From Spiribacter salinus M19-40 (lineage in GTDB: Bacteria; Pseudomonadota; Gammaproteobacteria; Nitrococcales; Nitrococcaceae), in contig NC_021291.1 in the NCBI RefSeq assembly GCF_000319575.2, positions 558,001 through 622,000 of the forward strand: 64,000 nt of DNA, read 5' to 3'. The notes below the pieces were generated by a model. The model saw only the letters and a program-made list of their open reading frames with translations, ran no database searches and was not told where the DNA came from. Every line of letters begins with the position of its first letter. Position 1 is the stretch's first letter. Made by a program: the position numbers and the translations under genes. Positions 38,626 to 47,516 of the stretch are shown here, one piece after another.

Positions 38626-40494
38626 ATGAACCGTTATCCGCTTTGGAAGTACGTGCTGCTGGTGGCTGTCATTGCGGCCGGCTGCCTGTACGCCTTGCCA
38701 AACCTGTTTGGGCAGGATCCGGCCCTGCAGGTCACCACGGCCGACGGATCACCACCGGACGAGCGCACGCAGAGCGAAATCCTGACCCTTCTGGCCGATG
38801 AGGGCATCGACCTCGGTGAGGCTGAGGTACTCGATGAGCAGTATCTCCTGCGGCTACCGGATACCGATGCCCAGGTCCGTGCGGCCGATGAGCTGGACGT
38901 GGCGTTGGGGCGTGACTTCACAGTGGCGCTGAATCTGGCGCCGGCCACACCCGACTGGCTCCGTAATCTGGGCGGGCAGCCGATGTATCTCGGCCTCGAT
39001 CTGCGCGGCGGGGTTCACTTCCTGATGGAGGTGGATATGGATGCGGTAATGGAGCAAACGCTGTCTCGGTATGGCGATGAGTTCCGGCGTTTGTTGCGCG
39101 AGTCGGACATCCGCTATCGGGAGGTTGCAGACGCAGCGGCGGACACCGAGGCCGACATGGTGATTCGCTTTGCGGGCCCGGATACTCGAGATGCGGGTAT
39201 CAGCCTTCTTCGCGACGAATATCCCGAGCTGGTATTTGCGACCGACGAGGATGAAGAGGAAGCGCGTTTGACGGCGACGCTGACGGATGAAGAGCGTCAG
39301 GAAGTTCGCAACTTCGCCGTTGAGCAGAATATAACAACACTGCGTAATCGCGTCAACGAGTTGGGCGTGGCCGAGCCGATTATTCAGCGCCAGGGCGCAG
39401 AGCGAGTGGTTGTCCAGCTGCCAGGCGTCCAGGACACCGCCCGTGCCAAGGACATCATTGGTGCGACTGCCACACTCGAGTTCCGCATGGTGGATGCCGA
39501 TAATTTTCCTTACCGCGGCGGTGATGACTCGCCACCTCCACCTGGCACGGAGCGCTTTCCCGAACGGGATGGCGGCCATGTCCTGCTGGAGCGCGAGGTC
39601 ATTATTACGGGTGAAGCGATCACCGATGCCCAGTCCGGGCTGGACACCCAGACCGGTCAGCCGGAGGTCAATATTCGGCTGAGCGGCGCTGGTGGGAACA
39701 TGATGAATCGGGTGACTGGCGATCGGGTCGGCGATCACATGGCCGTCGTATTCAAAGAGACCGAAATTCAGGCTGAACGCGTTGGGGATGAAGTCGTCCG
39801 CGAGCAGGTGCAGGTTGAAGAGGTCATCAACATTGCGCGTATCCAGGAGCAACTGGGCAGTCAATTCCGCATCACGGGCCTGGAAAGTAGTCAGGAAGCC
39901 CGAAATCTCTCGCTGCTGCTGCGCGCTGGCTCTCTGGCCGCTCCGATGCAGATCATTGAGGAGCGGACCATTGGCCCGAGCCTTGGCCAGGAGAACATTG
40001 ACCAGGGCATCGCGGCCGTGGCGATTGGTTTCCTTCTGGTGGTGGGCTTCATGGCGGTCTACTACAAGGTATTCGGGCTCGTCGCCAATGTGGCGCTGTT
40101 CGTGAACCTAGTGCTGATTGTTGCCGCACTTTCCGCGTTGCAGGCCACGCTGACGCTCCCCGGCATCGCCGGCATCGTGCTGACCGTGGGCATGGCGGTG
40201 GATGCCAACGTCCTGATCTTCGAGCGGATACGCGAGGAGCTCCGGTCGGGGACGAGTGCGCAGCAGGCTATTGAAGCTGGCTATGGGAAAGCGCTGTCCA
40301 CCATCGCCGATGCCAACGTGACCACGCTGATCGCCGCCGTGGTGCTGTTTGTTTTCGGGACGGGGCCGGTCAAAGGCTTTGCCGTTACCTTGTCGATCGG
40401 CATTGTGAGCTCGATGTTCACGGCCATCCTCGGTACCCGCGCGATCGTGAACCTGATTTATGGCGGGCGCCGCGGCGTGCGCCTGGCGATTTGA
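38626..40494 (+). CDS. secD: Protein translocase subunit SecD
   Basis: SecD uses the proton gradient to pull exported proteins across the inner membrane. The 622 residues have an N-terminal helix (about 8-28), the D1 motif LGLDLRGGVHFLMEVD, the large periplasmic P1 domain rich in acidic residues, and five C-terminal helices with the VGMAVDANVLIFERIREE motif. The final GTRAIVNLIYGGRR segment is typical. The stop is 10 bases from the secF start. Confidence 0.97.
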   Translation: MNRYPLWKYVLLVAVIAAGCLYALPNLFGQDPALQVTTADGSPPDERTQSEILTLLADEGIDLGEAEVLDEQYLLRLPDTDAQVRAADELDVALGRDFTVALNLAPATPDWLRNLGGQPMYLGLDLRGGVHFLMEVDMDAVMEQTLSRYGDEFRRLLRESDIRYREVADAAADTEADMVIRFAGPDTRDAGISLLRDEYPELVFATDEDEEEARLTATLTDEERQEVRNFAVEQNITTLRNRVNELGVAEPIIQRQGAERVVVQLPGVQDTARAKDIIGATATLEFRMVDADNFPYRGGDDSPPPPGTERFPERDGGHVLLEREVIITGEAITDAQSGLDTQTGQPEVNIRLSGAGGNMMNRVTGDRVGDHMAVVFKETEIQAERVGDEVVREQVQVEEVINIARIQEQLGSQFRITGLESSQEARNLSLLLRAGSLAAPMQIIEERTIGPSLGQENIDQGIAAVAIGFLLVVGFMAVYYKVFGLVANVALFVNLVLIVAALSALQATLTLPGIAGIVLTVGMAVDANVLIFERIREELRSGTSAQQAIEAGYGKALSTIADANVTTLIAAVVLFVFGTGPVKGFAVTLSIGIVSSMFTAILGTRAIVNLIYGGRRGVRLAI

Positions 40495-40504
40495 GGAGGC
40501 GGTC

Positions 40505-41440
40505 TTGGACTTTTTCAAGCGCGAGACCCGTTTTGACTTCATGAGCCACTGCCTCCGCGCGGCACTGGTTACCGTGTTGCTGGTGCTCGGTGCCTTGGCT
40601 GTGCTCTGGCTGCGTGGCCTCAATCCCGGGCTCGACTTTACCGGCGGCACCCTCGTCGAGGTGGGCTATGCCGAGGCGGTTAACCTACCCGAGGTCCGTT
40701 CTACGCTGTCAGAGGCCGGCTATGAGGATGCCGTGGTGCAGAATTTTGGCACGGCACGGGACATCGTTATTCGTCTTGCGCCTGATGCCGGCAGTGGTGA
40801 TGCGCTGAGTAACGCGGTCCTCGATACCCTGCGCGAGGACAATCCGGATGCCGAATTGCGGCGGGTCGAGTTTGTCGGCCCGCAAATTGGCGAGGAGCTG
40901 ACTGAGAAAGGCGGCCTCGCTTTGTTGTACGCGCTTGGCGGCATTCTGATCTACGTCGCTTTCCGTTTTGAGTACCGGTTCGCCATTGGCGCCGTCGCGG
41001 CCGTGCTGCACGATGTGGTGGTCACAGTGGGCATCTTCGCGGCGACGGGGCTCACCTTTGACCTGACCGTGCTGGCGGCCTTGCTTGCGGTGATCGGCTA
41101 TTCGTTGAACGACACCATCGTGGTGTTCGACAGAATTCGTGAGAACTTCGTCCGTATCCGCAAAGGATCAGCGACTGAGGTGACCAACCGGTCTATCAAT
41201 CAGATGCTTCCCCGGACGCTGGTGACCAGTTTGACCACGTTGCTTGTGCTATTTGCCCTGGTTGCCCTGGGCGGTGAGCTGATTCGGGGCTTTGCGGTAG
41301 CGCTCATCATCGGTGTGCTGGTGGGCACGTATTCTTCCATCTATGTCGCGAGCTCCGCGGCATTGGCGCTGGGCGTCAGTAAGGAGGATCTCATTCCGCC
41401 ACCGAAGGAAGGCGAGGACGCGGAAGAAGAACGCCCCTGA
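40505..41440 (+). CDS. secF: Protein translocase subunit SecF
   Basis: SecF pairs with SecD. The 311 residues contain an N-terminal helix, the NPGLDFTGGTLVEV segment equivalent to the SecD D1 motif, and the C-terminal helices with VIGYSLNDTIVVFDRIREN. I place the start at TTG 40505 (MDFFKRETRFDFM) because GAGGAGG ends eight or nine bases upstream and there is no better ATG until after the conserved opening. The C-terminal tail is acidic. It is convergent with suhB, eight bases away. Confidence 0.94.
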   Translation: MDFFKRETRFDFMSHCLRAALVTVLLVLGALAVLWLRGLNPGLDFTGGTLVEVGYAEAVNLPEVRSTLSEAGYEDAVVQNFGTARDIVIRLAPDAGSGDALSNAVLDTLREDNPDAELRRVEFVGPQIGEELTEKGGLALLYALGGILIYVAFRFEYRFAIGAVAAVLHDVVVTVGIFAATGLTFDLTVLAALLAVIGYSLNDTIVVFDRIRENFVRIRKGSATEVTNRSINQMLPRTLVTSLTTLLVLFALVALGGELIRGFAVALIIGVLVGTYSSIYVASSAALALGVSKEDLIPPPKEGEDAEEERP

Positions 41441-41448
41441 GGAAGCGG

Positions 41449-42246
41449 CTAAGCGCGAATCCCTTCAACACGGTGTGGGCCAATGGTTCGCACCAGATCG
41501 GCAAAGAGTTTCGGGCTGCCGGCGATGATGTTGCCGGTCTCCAGGTAACGATCCCCCCCTGCAAAATCACCCACGATGCCGCCCGCTTCGCGGATCATCA
41601 GCGCGCCGGCGCCCATGTCCCAGGGTTGCAGGCCGATTTCCCAGAAGCCATCCAGCCGTCCACACGCTACATAGGCCAGATCCAGTGCGGCCGCCCCCGC
41701 CCTTCGCAGGTCACCGGCGCGCTCGAAAACATCACCAAACATGCCGAGATAGGCCGCGTGATACTGGCGCAGTCGAAGGGGGAAGCCGGTCCCGAGCAGG
41801 GCGTTGTCGATCCCGGGGCGGGGAGTGATGCGCATCCGGCGGCCTTCGAAAGTGCAGCCACCACCGCGGTTGGCCGTCCAGAGCTCTTGGCGCACCGGAT
41901 CGTAGATCACGCCGGCCTCGAGTGCCCCGCGATGTTTCAATGCGATGGAAACGGCAAATTGCGGAAAGCCGCGCAGAAAGTTGGTGGTGCCATCCAGCGG
42001 GTCAACCAGCCAGACATACTCCGCATCTTCGGTGCCGCCGCTCTCTTCGCCGACAAAGGCATGATCCGGGTACGCCTGCAGGAGAATCGCGCGTATCTCG
42101 GCTTCAGCCATGCGATCGACTTCGCTGACGAAATCGTTCTCGCCCTTGCTCTCGACGGTGAGTCGGTCCAGGCGGTCCATGTTGCGGACGATGACGTTGC
42201 CGGCGCTGCGCGCGGCGCGCACGGCGATGTTGACCATGGGGTGCAT
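41449..42246 (-). CDS. suhB: Inositol-1-monophosphatase family protein SuhB
   Basis: A 265-residue Mg2+-dependent phosphatase of the IMPase superfamily. In enteric bacteria SuhB also joins the rRNA transcription antitermination complex. The metal and substrate motifs are present: GEESGG, WLVDPLDGTTNF and, toward the C-terminus, WDMGAGALMIREAGG. Length matches E. coli SuhB (267). The ATG at 42246 (MHPMVNIAVRAARSAG) fits homologues and the upstream in-frame extension does not. It is divergent from trmJ, an arrangement conserved in gammaproteobacteria. Confidence 0.93.
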   Translation of the reverse strand: MHPMVNIAVRAARSAGNVIVRNMDRLDRLTVESKGENDFVSEVDRMAEAEIRAILLQAYPDHAFVGEESGGTEDAEYVWLVDPLDGTTNFLRGFPQFAVSIALKHRGALEAGVIYDPVRQELWTANRGGGCTFEGRRMRITPRPGIDNALLGTGFPLRLRQYHAAYLGMFGDVFERAGDLRRAGAAALDLAYVACGRLDGFWEIGLQPWDMGAGALMIREAGGIVGDFAGGDRYLETGNIIAGSPKLFADLVRTIGPHRVEGIRA

Positions 42247-42337
42247 TGATTTATCCCGAGCTGACCCGCGACATGCCAGGCATGTCGTAGAATTTGGGTG
42301 GGGATCATACCAGCAAACCATCATAGGGGGTGGTGCC

Positions 42338-43048
42338 TTGGCGCGGAAAACACCGGACGATTGCCGATTCATACTGGTGGGCGCCAGTCACTCCGGCAAT
42401 ATCGGGGCGGCGGCGCGTGCGATGAAGACCATGGCACTCACTGGCCTGGATCTGGTTGCGCCAACCTGCGAGGTTGATGATCAGGCCCGGGCGATGGCGA
42501 GTCATGCCGTTGATGTCGTGGAGGCCGCGCGATCATTCAACGGCCTGAATGAAGCGTTGGCTGAGCACACCCTGGTGCTTGGGCTCACCGCACGGCCGCG
42601 CCGGGATGGTGTGCCGGCCCTTGACCCAGCTGAGGCGGCGGCAATGATCCACGCAGAGCGTGGCAGCACGGCGGTGCTTTTTGGGCGTGAGCGCAGTGGT
42701 CTGACCAATGAAGAGCTTGGTGGGTGTCATCGTCTGATTCATATCCCGGCGAATCCGGATTATCCATCGCTTAATCTCGCAGCAGCTGTTCAGTTGATGG
42801 CGTATGAAATCTATCGCCATGGGTCGACGCCAACGCCCGAGGCAGGGGATGGCGCGCCCCTGGCCGCGGGTGCGCATTTAGAGGGCCTCCATGAACAGAT
42901 TGCCGCCCTGGTTGAGCAAAGTGGCTACTCGGCCAATCAGCCGCGCGAAGTCCTGGGTCGACGCCTGCGAAATTTCATCAACCGCAGTCGGCCCAGTGTC
43001 GAGGAGGTCAATCTGCTGCGGGGTATTCTCAAACGGATTCTTCGCTAG
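42338..43048 (+). CDS. trmJ: tRNA (cytidine/uridine-2'-O)-methyltransferase TrmJ
   Basis: A SPOUT methyltransferase that modifies the 2'-O of position 32 in several tRNAs. The 236-residue product has the SAM knot motifs ILVGASHSGNIGAAARAMK, FGRERSGLTNEEL and IPANPDYPSLNLAAAVQLMA, and the C-terminal alpha-helical extension specific to TrmJ. No ATG lies at the right place; TTG 42338 is preceded by a GGGGGTGG stretch and gives the normal N-terminus. The suhB/trmJ/cysE neighbourhood is typical. Confidence 0.92.
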   Translation: MARKTPDDCRFILVGASHSGNIGAAARAMKTMALTGLDLVAPTCEVDDQARAMASHAVDVVEAARSFNGLNEALAEHTLVLGLTARPRRDGVPALDPAEAAAMIHAERGSTAVLFGRERSGLTNEELGGCHRLIHIPANPDYPSLNLAAAVQLMAYEIYRHGSTPTPEAGDGAPLAAGAHLEGLHEQIAALVEQSGYSANQPREVLGRRLRNFINRSRPSVEEVNLLRGILKRILR

Positions 43049-43055
43049 GCCGTGG

Positions 43056-43086
43056 TTGGCGGCCTCTCTGGTGCCGGGCGTATACT
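43056..43086 (+). promoter_or_regulatory. Possible promoter of the cysE-desulfurase operon
   Basis: A good -10 TATACT at 43081-43086 with a weak TTGGCG at 43056-43061 (19-base spacing). I see no IscR-type site around it. The leader to cysE would be about 40 bases. Confidence 0.4.
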
Positions 43087-43133
43087 GGGAAGATTAGGGG
43101 CGAACCCGATCCGTAACGAATGGATTGCAGATC

Positions 43134-43934
43134 ATGTTCCAGCGTTTAAGAGAGGATGTCGGTTGCGTTTTTGATCGTGATCCGGCGGCTCGAAACCATT
43201 TTGAGGTGCTCACGAGTTATCCCGGCGTGCATGCGCTGATGCTGCACCGAATGAACCACTGGCTGTGGCGCCACGGGCTGCGCTGGCTTGCCAGGTTTCT
43301 CTCGGTTTTTGCACGACTGCTCACGGGCATCGAGATCCACCCTGGCGCGCGGATTGGGCGGCGATTTTTTATCGATCACGGCCTGGGCGTGGTGATTGGT
43401 GAAACGGCTGAAGTGGGTGATGACTGTACGCTTTATCAGGGTGTGACCCTGGGCGGGACCTCATGGGAGGCCGGGAAACGGCATCCAACGCTGGGAGATG
43501 ACGTCGTCGTGGGCGCAGGTGCAAAGGTGCTCGGTCCGCTGACCGTCGGGACGGGTGCGCGCATTGGCTCGAACGCGGTGGTTGTAAAGGACGTGCCTGA
43601 GCACGCCACCATGGTGGGTATTCCAGCGCGGGTGGCGCGCATTGCGGCTGAATCGGCGCCGATGAGCGAGGCCGATCAGCGCCGCGCCGAGACCGCACGG
43701 CGTATTGGGTTCGAGGCCTACGGCGCCACCCGGGATATGCCTGATCCGGTGGCCAATGCGATCAACGCGATCCTTGATCACGTGCATCATACCGATGCCC
43801 GCCTGCAGGAGATGTGCAGCGCGCTGCGAGCACTTGGCGCTCAGGTTAACGACAGTGAGATACCGGATATCGAGCACTGTGGGATCGATGAAGCATCGAC
43901 GGACGATAGGACGTCTTCGGCCGACAAACGTTAG
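43134..43934 (+). CDS. cysE: Serine O-acetyltransferase
   Basis: CysE makes O-acetylserine from serine and acetyl-CoA, the committed step to cysteine. The 266-residue protein has a short N-terminal helical domain and a left-handed beta-helix of hexapeptide repeats with the active segment [40 protein letters not shown] and NAVV. The N-terminal domain is shorter than in E. coli CysE, a form often encoded beside iron-sulfur genes. It lies 3 bases before a cysteine desulfurase, coupling cysteine synthesis to its use. Confidence 0.92.
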   Translation: MFQRLREDVGCVFDRDPAARNHFEVLTSYPGVHALMLHRMNHWLWRHGLRWLARFLSVFARLLTGIEIHPGARIGRRFFIDHGLGVVIGETAEVGDDCTLYQGVTLGGTSWEAGKRHPTLGDDVVVGAGAKVLGPLTVGTGARIGSNAVVVKDVPEHATMVGIPARVARIAAESAPMSEADQRRAETARRIGFEAYGATRDMPDPVANAINAILDHVHHTDARLQEMCSALRALGAQVNDSEIPDIEHCGIDEASTDDRTSSADKR

Positions 43935-43937
43935 CGC

Positions 43938-45158
43938 ATGCCTGCGATGACTCCCTATTTTGACTACGCCGCCACGACGCCGCTCGATCCCCGGGTTGAG
44001 GCGGCAATGGGCCGTGCGTCCTCGCTAGGGGGGGTCTTCGCTAATCCATCCAGCGACCATCCGGCCGGGCGTCTGGCAGCAACCGCCGTTGAGCGGGCGA
44101 GTGAGCAGGTGCGTCGATGCATCAACGCGGTTGATTATCGGGTGACATGGACGAGTGGGGCGACTGAATCCAATAACCTGGCCATTCTTGGGCATGTAAC
44201 AGCTCAGCTTCGTCGGGGGCGTGAGCGCCGCCGACTTCTGGTGGCTGCCACTGAACATGCGGCGGTCTTGGCAGCGGCCCAGGCCGCGGAGGCGTTGGGG
44301 TTCTCCCTTGAGCAGCTGCCGGTAGAAGCCGATGGCCGACTCGCGCCGGCCACGCTGGATGCGGCGCTGGATGATGACGTGGCCCTTGTCTCAGTGGGTC
44401 ACGTGAACAATGAGACCGGTGTGGTTCAGCCGCTGGCCTCACTGGCTCCGCTCATCCAGGCCGCGGGTGCGCTCTTTCATATCGATGCCGCGCAGGGCGC
44501 GGGGCGACTGCCCCTGGATGCATCGACGCTCGGGGCTGATCTCGTCTCGCTGTCCGCTCACAAGTTCTATGGACCCAAGGGCATCGGTGCGCTGGTTCAT
44601 CACGCCAACGTCCGCCTCGCACCGCTGCTTCACGGGGGAGGACAGCAACAGGGCCTGCGCCCGGGGACGTTGCCGGTGGCCTCGATTGTGGGCCTGGGTG
44701 AGGCACTCGCCCTGGCAGATGATGAGGTTGAGCGCGAACGCCAGGTGTCCTTGCGCGATGCATTGCGAGACCGCCTGGCGGCGCTGGGTGGAGTGGTCGT
44801 GAATGGCGCGGTGGATGGATCGCCGCATGTCCTGAATGTCGCCTTCGCCGGTGTCCACGGTGATGCGCTGCGCTCACGCCTGGCGGATCTGAATGTCAGC
44901 TTCGGCTCGGCCTGCAGTGGCCGCGCGGGGGCTTCCCATGTGCTTCGGGCCATGGCAAGACCCGATGCACTCGCGGATGCGGCGGTGCGCTTCAGCCTCG
45001 GGCGTTTTACCACGCCGGCTGATATTGATTTTATCGTGGAGCGCGTCGCGTCGGATGTTGCTGCACTGCGAGCGATTTCGCCGGTCTGGCGAGAAATTCG
45101 CGCTGGTCGGAAACTGTCTGATGTCTACGGCGTCGCAACCCTGCCAGAACTGGCTTGA
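43938..45158 (+). CDS. Cysteine desulfurase (IscS/NifS-type)
   Basis: A PLP enzyme that frees sulfur from cysteine as a persulfide. The 406 residues show WTSGATESNNLAI, the TEHAAVL histidine, the PLP lysine Lys209 in SAHKFYGPKG and the catalytic Cys326 in FGSACSGRAGASHVLRAM, so chemistry looks intact. It is a group I, IscS-like enzyme, but the C-terminal tail (REIRAGRKLSDVYGVATLPELA) departs from the E. coli IscS ending that binds IscU. Its 3' end overlaps the next ORF by 38 bases. It could serve cluster assembly, tRNA thiolation or both, so I do not assign iscS firmly. Confidence 0.85.
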   Translation: MPAMTPYFDYAATTPLDPRVEAAMGRASSLGGVFANPSSDHPAGRLAATAVERASEQVRRCINAVDYRVTWTSGATESNNLAILGHVTAQLRRGRERRRLLVAATEHAAVLAAAQAAEALGFSLEQLPVEADGRLAPATLDAALDDDVALVSVGHVNNETGVVQPLASLAPLIQAAGALFHIDAAQGAGRLPLDASTLGADLVSLSAHKFYGPKGIGALVHHANVRLAPLLHGGGQQQGLRPGTLPVASIVGLGEALALADDEVERERQVSLRDALRDRLAALGGVVVNGAVDGSPHVLNVAFAGVHGDALRSRLADLNVSFGSACSGRAGASHVLRAMARPDALADAAVRFSLGRFTTPADIDFIVERVASDVAALRAISPVWREIRAGRKLSDVYGVATLPELA

Positions 45159-45525
45159 AAGATGGCGAACTGCCGTGGACGATGTGGATAAGGAAAGCTT
45201 GGGATCCCCCGACGATCCCGTTGGCTGGCAGCACGGCGTTGCCGGCTCGGTTCGGGATAATCGCCGGATCGATTGCTGGCTAGAAGTTGTGGATGGCGGT
45301 ATCCGCGCAGCACGCTTCGAGGTGTTTGCCAGCGACGAGGCGCGGCGAGCGGCGGTCTGGACGGTACAATGGTTGCAGGGGCAGGCAATCGCTCAGGCAG
45401 AGGGTTTGACCGGTCTCGGAATTGCCGAGGCAACGAACCTTCCCGATGCCTCACGCAGTGATGCCTTGTGCATTGAAGACGCCTTGCGGGCTGCCCTTGC
45501 GGCTCCACCCACTGAAGGAGGTTGA
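45121..45525 (+). CDS. IscU/NifU-N-like protein lacking the cluster-ligand cysteines
   Basis: A 134-residue protein that lines up with IscU over most of its length. RAARFEVFASDEARRAAVW matches the IscU stretch DARFKTYGCGSAIASSSLV, and GIAEATNLP...IEDALRAAL matches DIAEELELP...AEDAIKAAI. The three IscU ligand cysteines are replaced, by about Asp46, Ser71 and Asp114; its own cysteines (8, 52, 117) lie elsewhere. It therefore probably cannot hold a cluster in the usual way. The start is uncertain: ATG 45121, inside the desulfurase gene, or GTG 45175. Position between a desulfurase and IscA supports the homology. It ends 8 bases before the iscA start. Confidence 0.62.
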   Translation: MSTASQPCQNWLERWRTAVDDVDKESLGSPDDPVGWQHGVAGSVRDNRRIDCWLEVVDGGIRAARFEVFASDEARRAAVWTVQWLQGQAIAQAEGLTGLGIAEATNLPDASRSDALCIEDALRAALAAPPTEGG

Positions 45526-45533
45526 AACCGATC

Positions 45534-45860
45534 ATGACCATACAAGTGACAGAGCGCGCCGCTGAGCACATTCGTGATGCGCTGTCCCGGCATGGCAGCG
45601 GGATCGGGCTGCGGCTTGGCGTGCGGACATCCGGTTGCTCCGGGTTTATGTACACGGTGGATTACGCCGAAGAGGCGGATAGCGAGGACACCATCATCGA
45701 AGAGCATGGCGTCGCCGTGGTGGTCGATCGCAAAAGTCTGCCCTTCCTTGAGGGGTTAGAGCTCGATTTTGTGCGCGATGGTTTGAACGAGCGCTTTAGC
45801 TTCCGAAACCCGAATGTCACCGCCGAGTGTGGCTGCGGCGAAAGCTTCGCGGTTCAGTGA
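45534..45860 (+). CDS. iscA: A-type iron-sulfur cluster carrier IscA
   Basis: A 108-residue carrier that holds iron or a cluster and passes it to apoproteins. Cys35 (TSGCSGFMY) and Cys99/Cys101 (AECGCGESF) are in exactly the E. coli IscA positions. A strong AAGGAGGT precedes the ATG at 45534; the TTG at 45522 would overlap that ribosome-binding site. ErpA is an alternative name within the same family; the operon context favours IscA. A terminator follows. Confidence 0.9.
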   Translation: MTIQVTERAAEHIRDALSRHGSGIGLRLGVRTSGCSGFMYTVDYAEEADSEDTIIEEHGVAVVVDRKSLPFLEGLELDFVRDGLNERFSFRNPNVTAECGCGESFAVQ

Positions 45861-45905
45861 TTGCCGCCATCCGGGCGGCTCGCTAGACTACGGCGCTGAA
45901 TCGGG

Positions 45906-45934
45906 ACCCACTGCGCCACGGCCGGTGGGTTTTT
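45906..45934 (+). terminator. Intrinsic terminator after iscA
   Basis: ACCCACTG (45906-45913) pairs with CGGTGGGT (45923-45930) across a nine-base loop and runs into five T (45930-45934). It closes the cysE-iscA operon 48 bases before ndk. Confidence 0.8.
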
Positions 45935-45982
45935 GTCTTTCTGGCCCAGACGATTGTCGGGGCTGTCACCAGGAGTTTGTGA

Positions 45983-46411
45983 ATGACCATTGAGCGTACG
46001 CTTTCCATCATTAAGCCCGATGCCGTTGCCGGCAATCACATCGGTGAGATCTATCGGCGCTTCGAGACCGCTGGGCTTGAGATTATTGCCGCCCGCATGA
46101 TGCACCTCAGCCAGGATCAGGCTGAGTCATTTTACGCAGTGCATCGTGAGCGGCCTTTCTTCTCTGCGCTGGTCAACTTCATGATCTCTGGGCCGGTCCT
46201 GGTGCAGGTCCTGGAGGGGGATGAAGCCATCCGCAAGAATCGCGACATCATGGGCGCCACGAACCCCGCTGAAGCGGCGGCCGGCACCATTCGCCATGAT
46301 CTCGCAGAGACGGTGGACGCGAATGCCGTGCACGGCTCGGACGCACCCGAGACTGCACGCGAGGAAATCGCCTTTTTCTTCGGGGACGATGAGCTCCACA
46401 GCCGGCGCTGA
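45983..46411 (+). CDS. ndk: Nucleoside diphosphate kinase
   Basis: Ndk balances nucleoside triphosphate pools by phosphate transfer through an active-site histidine. The 142 residues start [15 protein letters not shown] and include the catalytic His in [12 protein letters not shown] and the [11 protein letters not shown] region. Length matches E. coli (143). AGGAG lies about eight bases before the ATG. The ndk-rlmN order is conserved, with rlmN here overlapping by 23 bases. Confidence 0.97.
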   Translation: MTIERTLSIIKPDAVAGNHIGEIYRRFETAGLEIIAARMMHLSQDQAESFYAVHRERPFFSALVNFMISGPVLVQVLEGDEAIRKNRDIMGATNPAEAAAGTIRHDLAETVDANAVHGSDAPETAREEIAFFFGDDELHSRR

Positions 46412-47516
46412 GACGCCGGTGTCCGCAACGTCCGGGCGGGTGGAGCTGCTCGGGCTAGATGAGGCGGGCCTCAAAGCGTTCCTCGCCGAGATCGGTGAGA
46501 AACCGTTCCGCGGCCGGCAACTGCGTCAGTGGCTGCATCAGCGTCAGGTGTTCGACCTCGACGCAATGACGGATCTGGCGAAGTCGCTGCGCGCGGGACT
46601 CGCTGATCGCGTTGAGATTCATGTGCCCAGCGCCGTTTTTGATCGCGAGTCCTCCGATGGCACGCGCAAATGGCTCGTCGGGCTTGAGTCAGGAAACGCG
46701 GTGGAAACGGTTTACATTCCCGAGCGTGATCGCGGGACCCTATGTGTGTCCTCGCAGGTAGGCTGTGCGCTTGATTGCGGATTTTGCTCGACAGGCAAAC
46801 AGGGCTTTAACCGCAATCTGAGTGCCGCCGAAATCATTGGTCAGCTCCATTTTGCCACGCGGGCATTGGAACAGGAGGGCCGAGGTCGGCGCATTACCAA
46901 TGTGGTGATGATGGGCATGGGCGAGCCACTTGCCAACTTTAAAAACGTCGTCGCGGCGACCAACCTGATGGTTGACCCCTACGCATGGGGGCTTTCGCGG
47001 CGCCGCGTGACGCTCTCAACTGTTGGTGTCGTGCCCGCGCTCTATCGCTTGGCTGACCACAGCAACATCAGTCTGGCGGTTTCTCTCCATGCGCCCAATG
47101 ATGCTCTCCGCGACGAGATTGTTCCGATCAATCGTAAATATCCGCTGCGCGAATTGATGCCAGCCTGTGAACATTATCTCGATCAGACGCCGCATCACTG
47201 TATCTACTGGGAATACGTGATGCTCGACGGGGTAAATGACAGCCTGGCCAATGCTCAGGAGCTTGCTCACTTGCTGCGAGGTATCCCATCCAAGATCAAC
47301 CTGATTCCGTTCAATCCCTTCCCGGGCACGCGCTACAGCGCCTCCCCGCGGGATCGGATCATGCGATTCGCGGATCATCTGCAGAAGGCGGGTTTTATTA
47401 CCACGATCCGTCGCACCCGCGGTCAGGATATTGACGGCGCCTGTGGTCAGTTAGTGGGCCAGGTCATTAATCGCCGTAACCGTGGCAAGCGGAGTGAGGC
47501 GCAGGCGTCATCATGA
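46389..47516 (+). CDS. rlmN: Dual-specificity RNA (adenine-C2)-methyltransferase RlmN
   Basis: A radical-SAM enzyme that methylates C2 of A2503 in 23S rRNA and A37 in some tRNAs. The 375 residues contain the [4Fe-4S] motif CALDCGFC (CX3CX2C) and the second catalytic cysteine in DIDGACGQL, plus [11 protein letters not shown] near the N-terminus. The first ATG, 46389, lies inside ndk; GTG 46421 is a possible alternative. Its stop overlaps the next start by 4 bases. Confidence 0.95.
   Translation: MSSTAGAETPVSATSGRVELLGLDEAGLKAFLAEIGEKPFRGRQLRQWLHQRQVFDLDAMTDLAKSLRAGLADRVEIHVPSAVFDRESSDGTRKWLVGLESGNAVETVYIPERDRGTLCVSSQVGCALDCGFCSTGKQGFNRNLSAAEIIGQLHFATRALEQEGRGRRITNVVMMGMGEPLANFKNVVAATNLMVDPYAWGLSRRRVTLSTVGVVPALYRLADHSNISLAVSLHAPNDALRDEIVPINRKYPLRELMPACEHYLDQTPHHCIYWEYVMLDGVNDSLANAQELAHLLRGIPSKINLIPFNPFPGTRYSASPRDRIMRFADHLQKAGFITTIRRTRGQDIDGACGQLVGQVINRRNRGKRSEAQASS

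Noticed and set aside
38854-39864. 336-residue open frame antisense to secD
   Set aside because: It lies wholly within a clear secD gene and has shadow-like composition.
43040-43133. IscR-binding site upstream of cysE
   Set aside because: I could not match the known IscR type 1 or type 2 patterns in this stretch.
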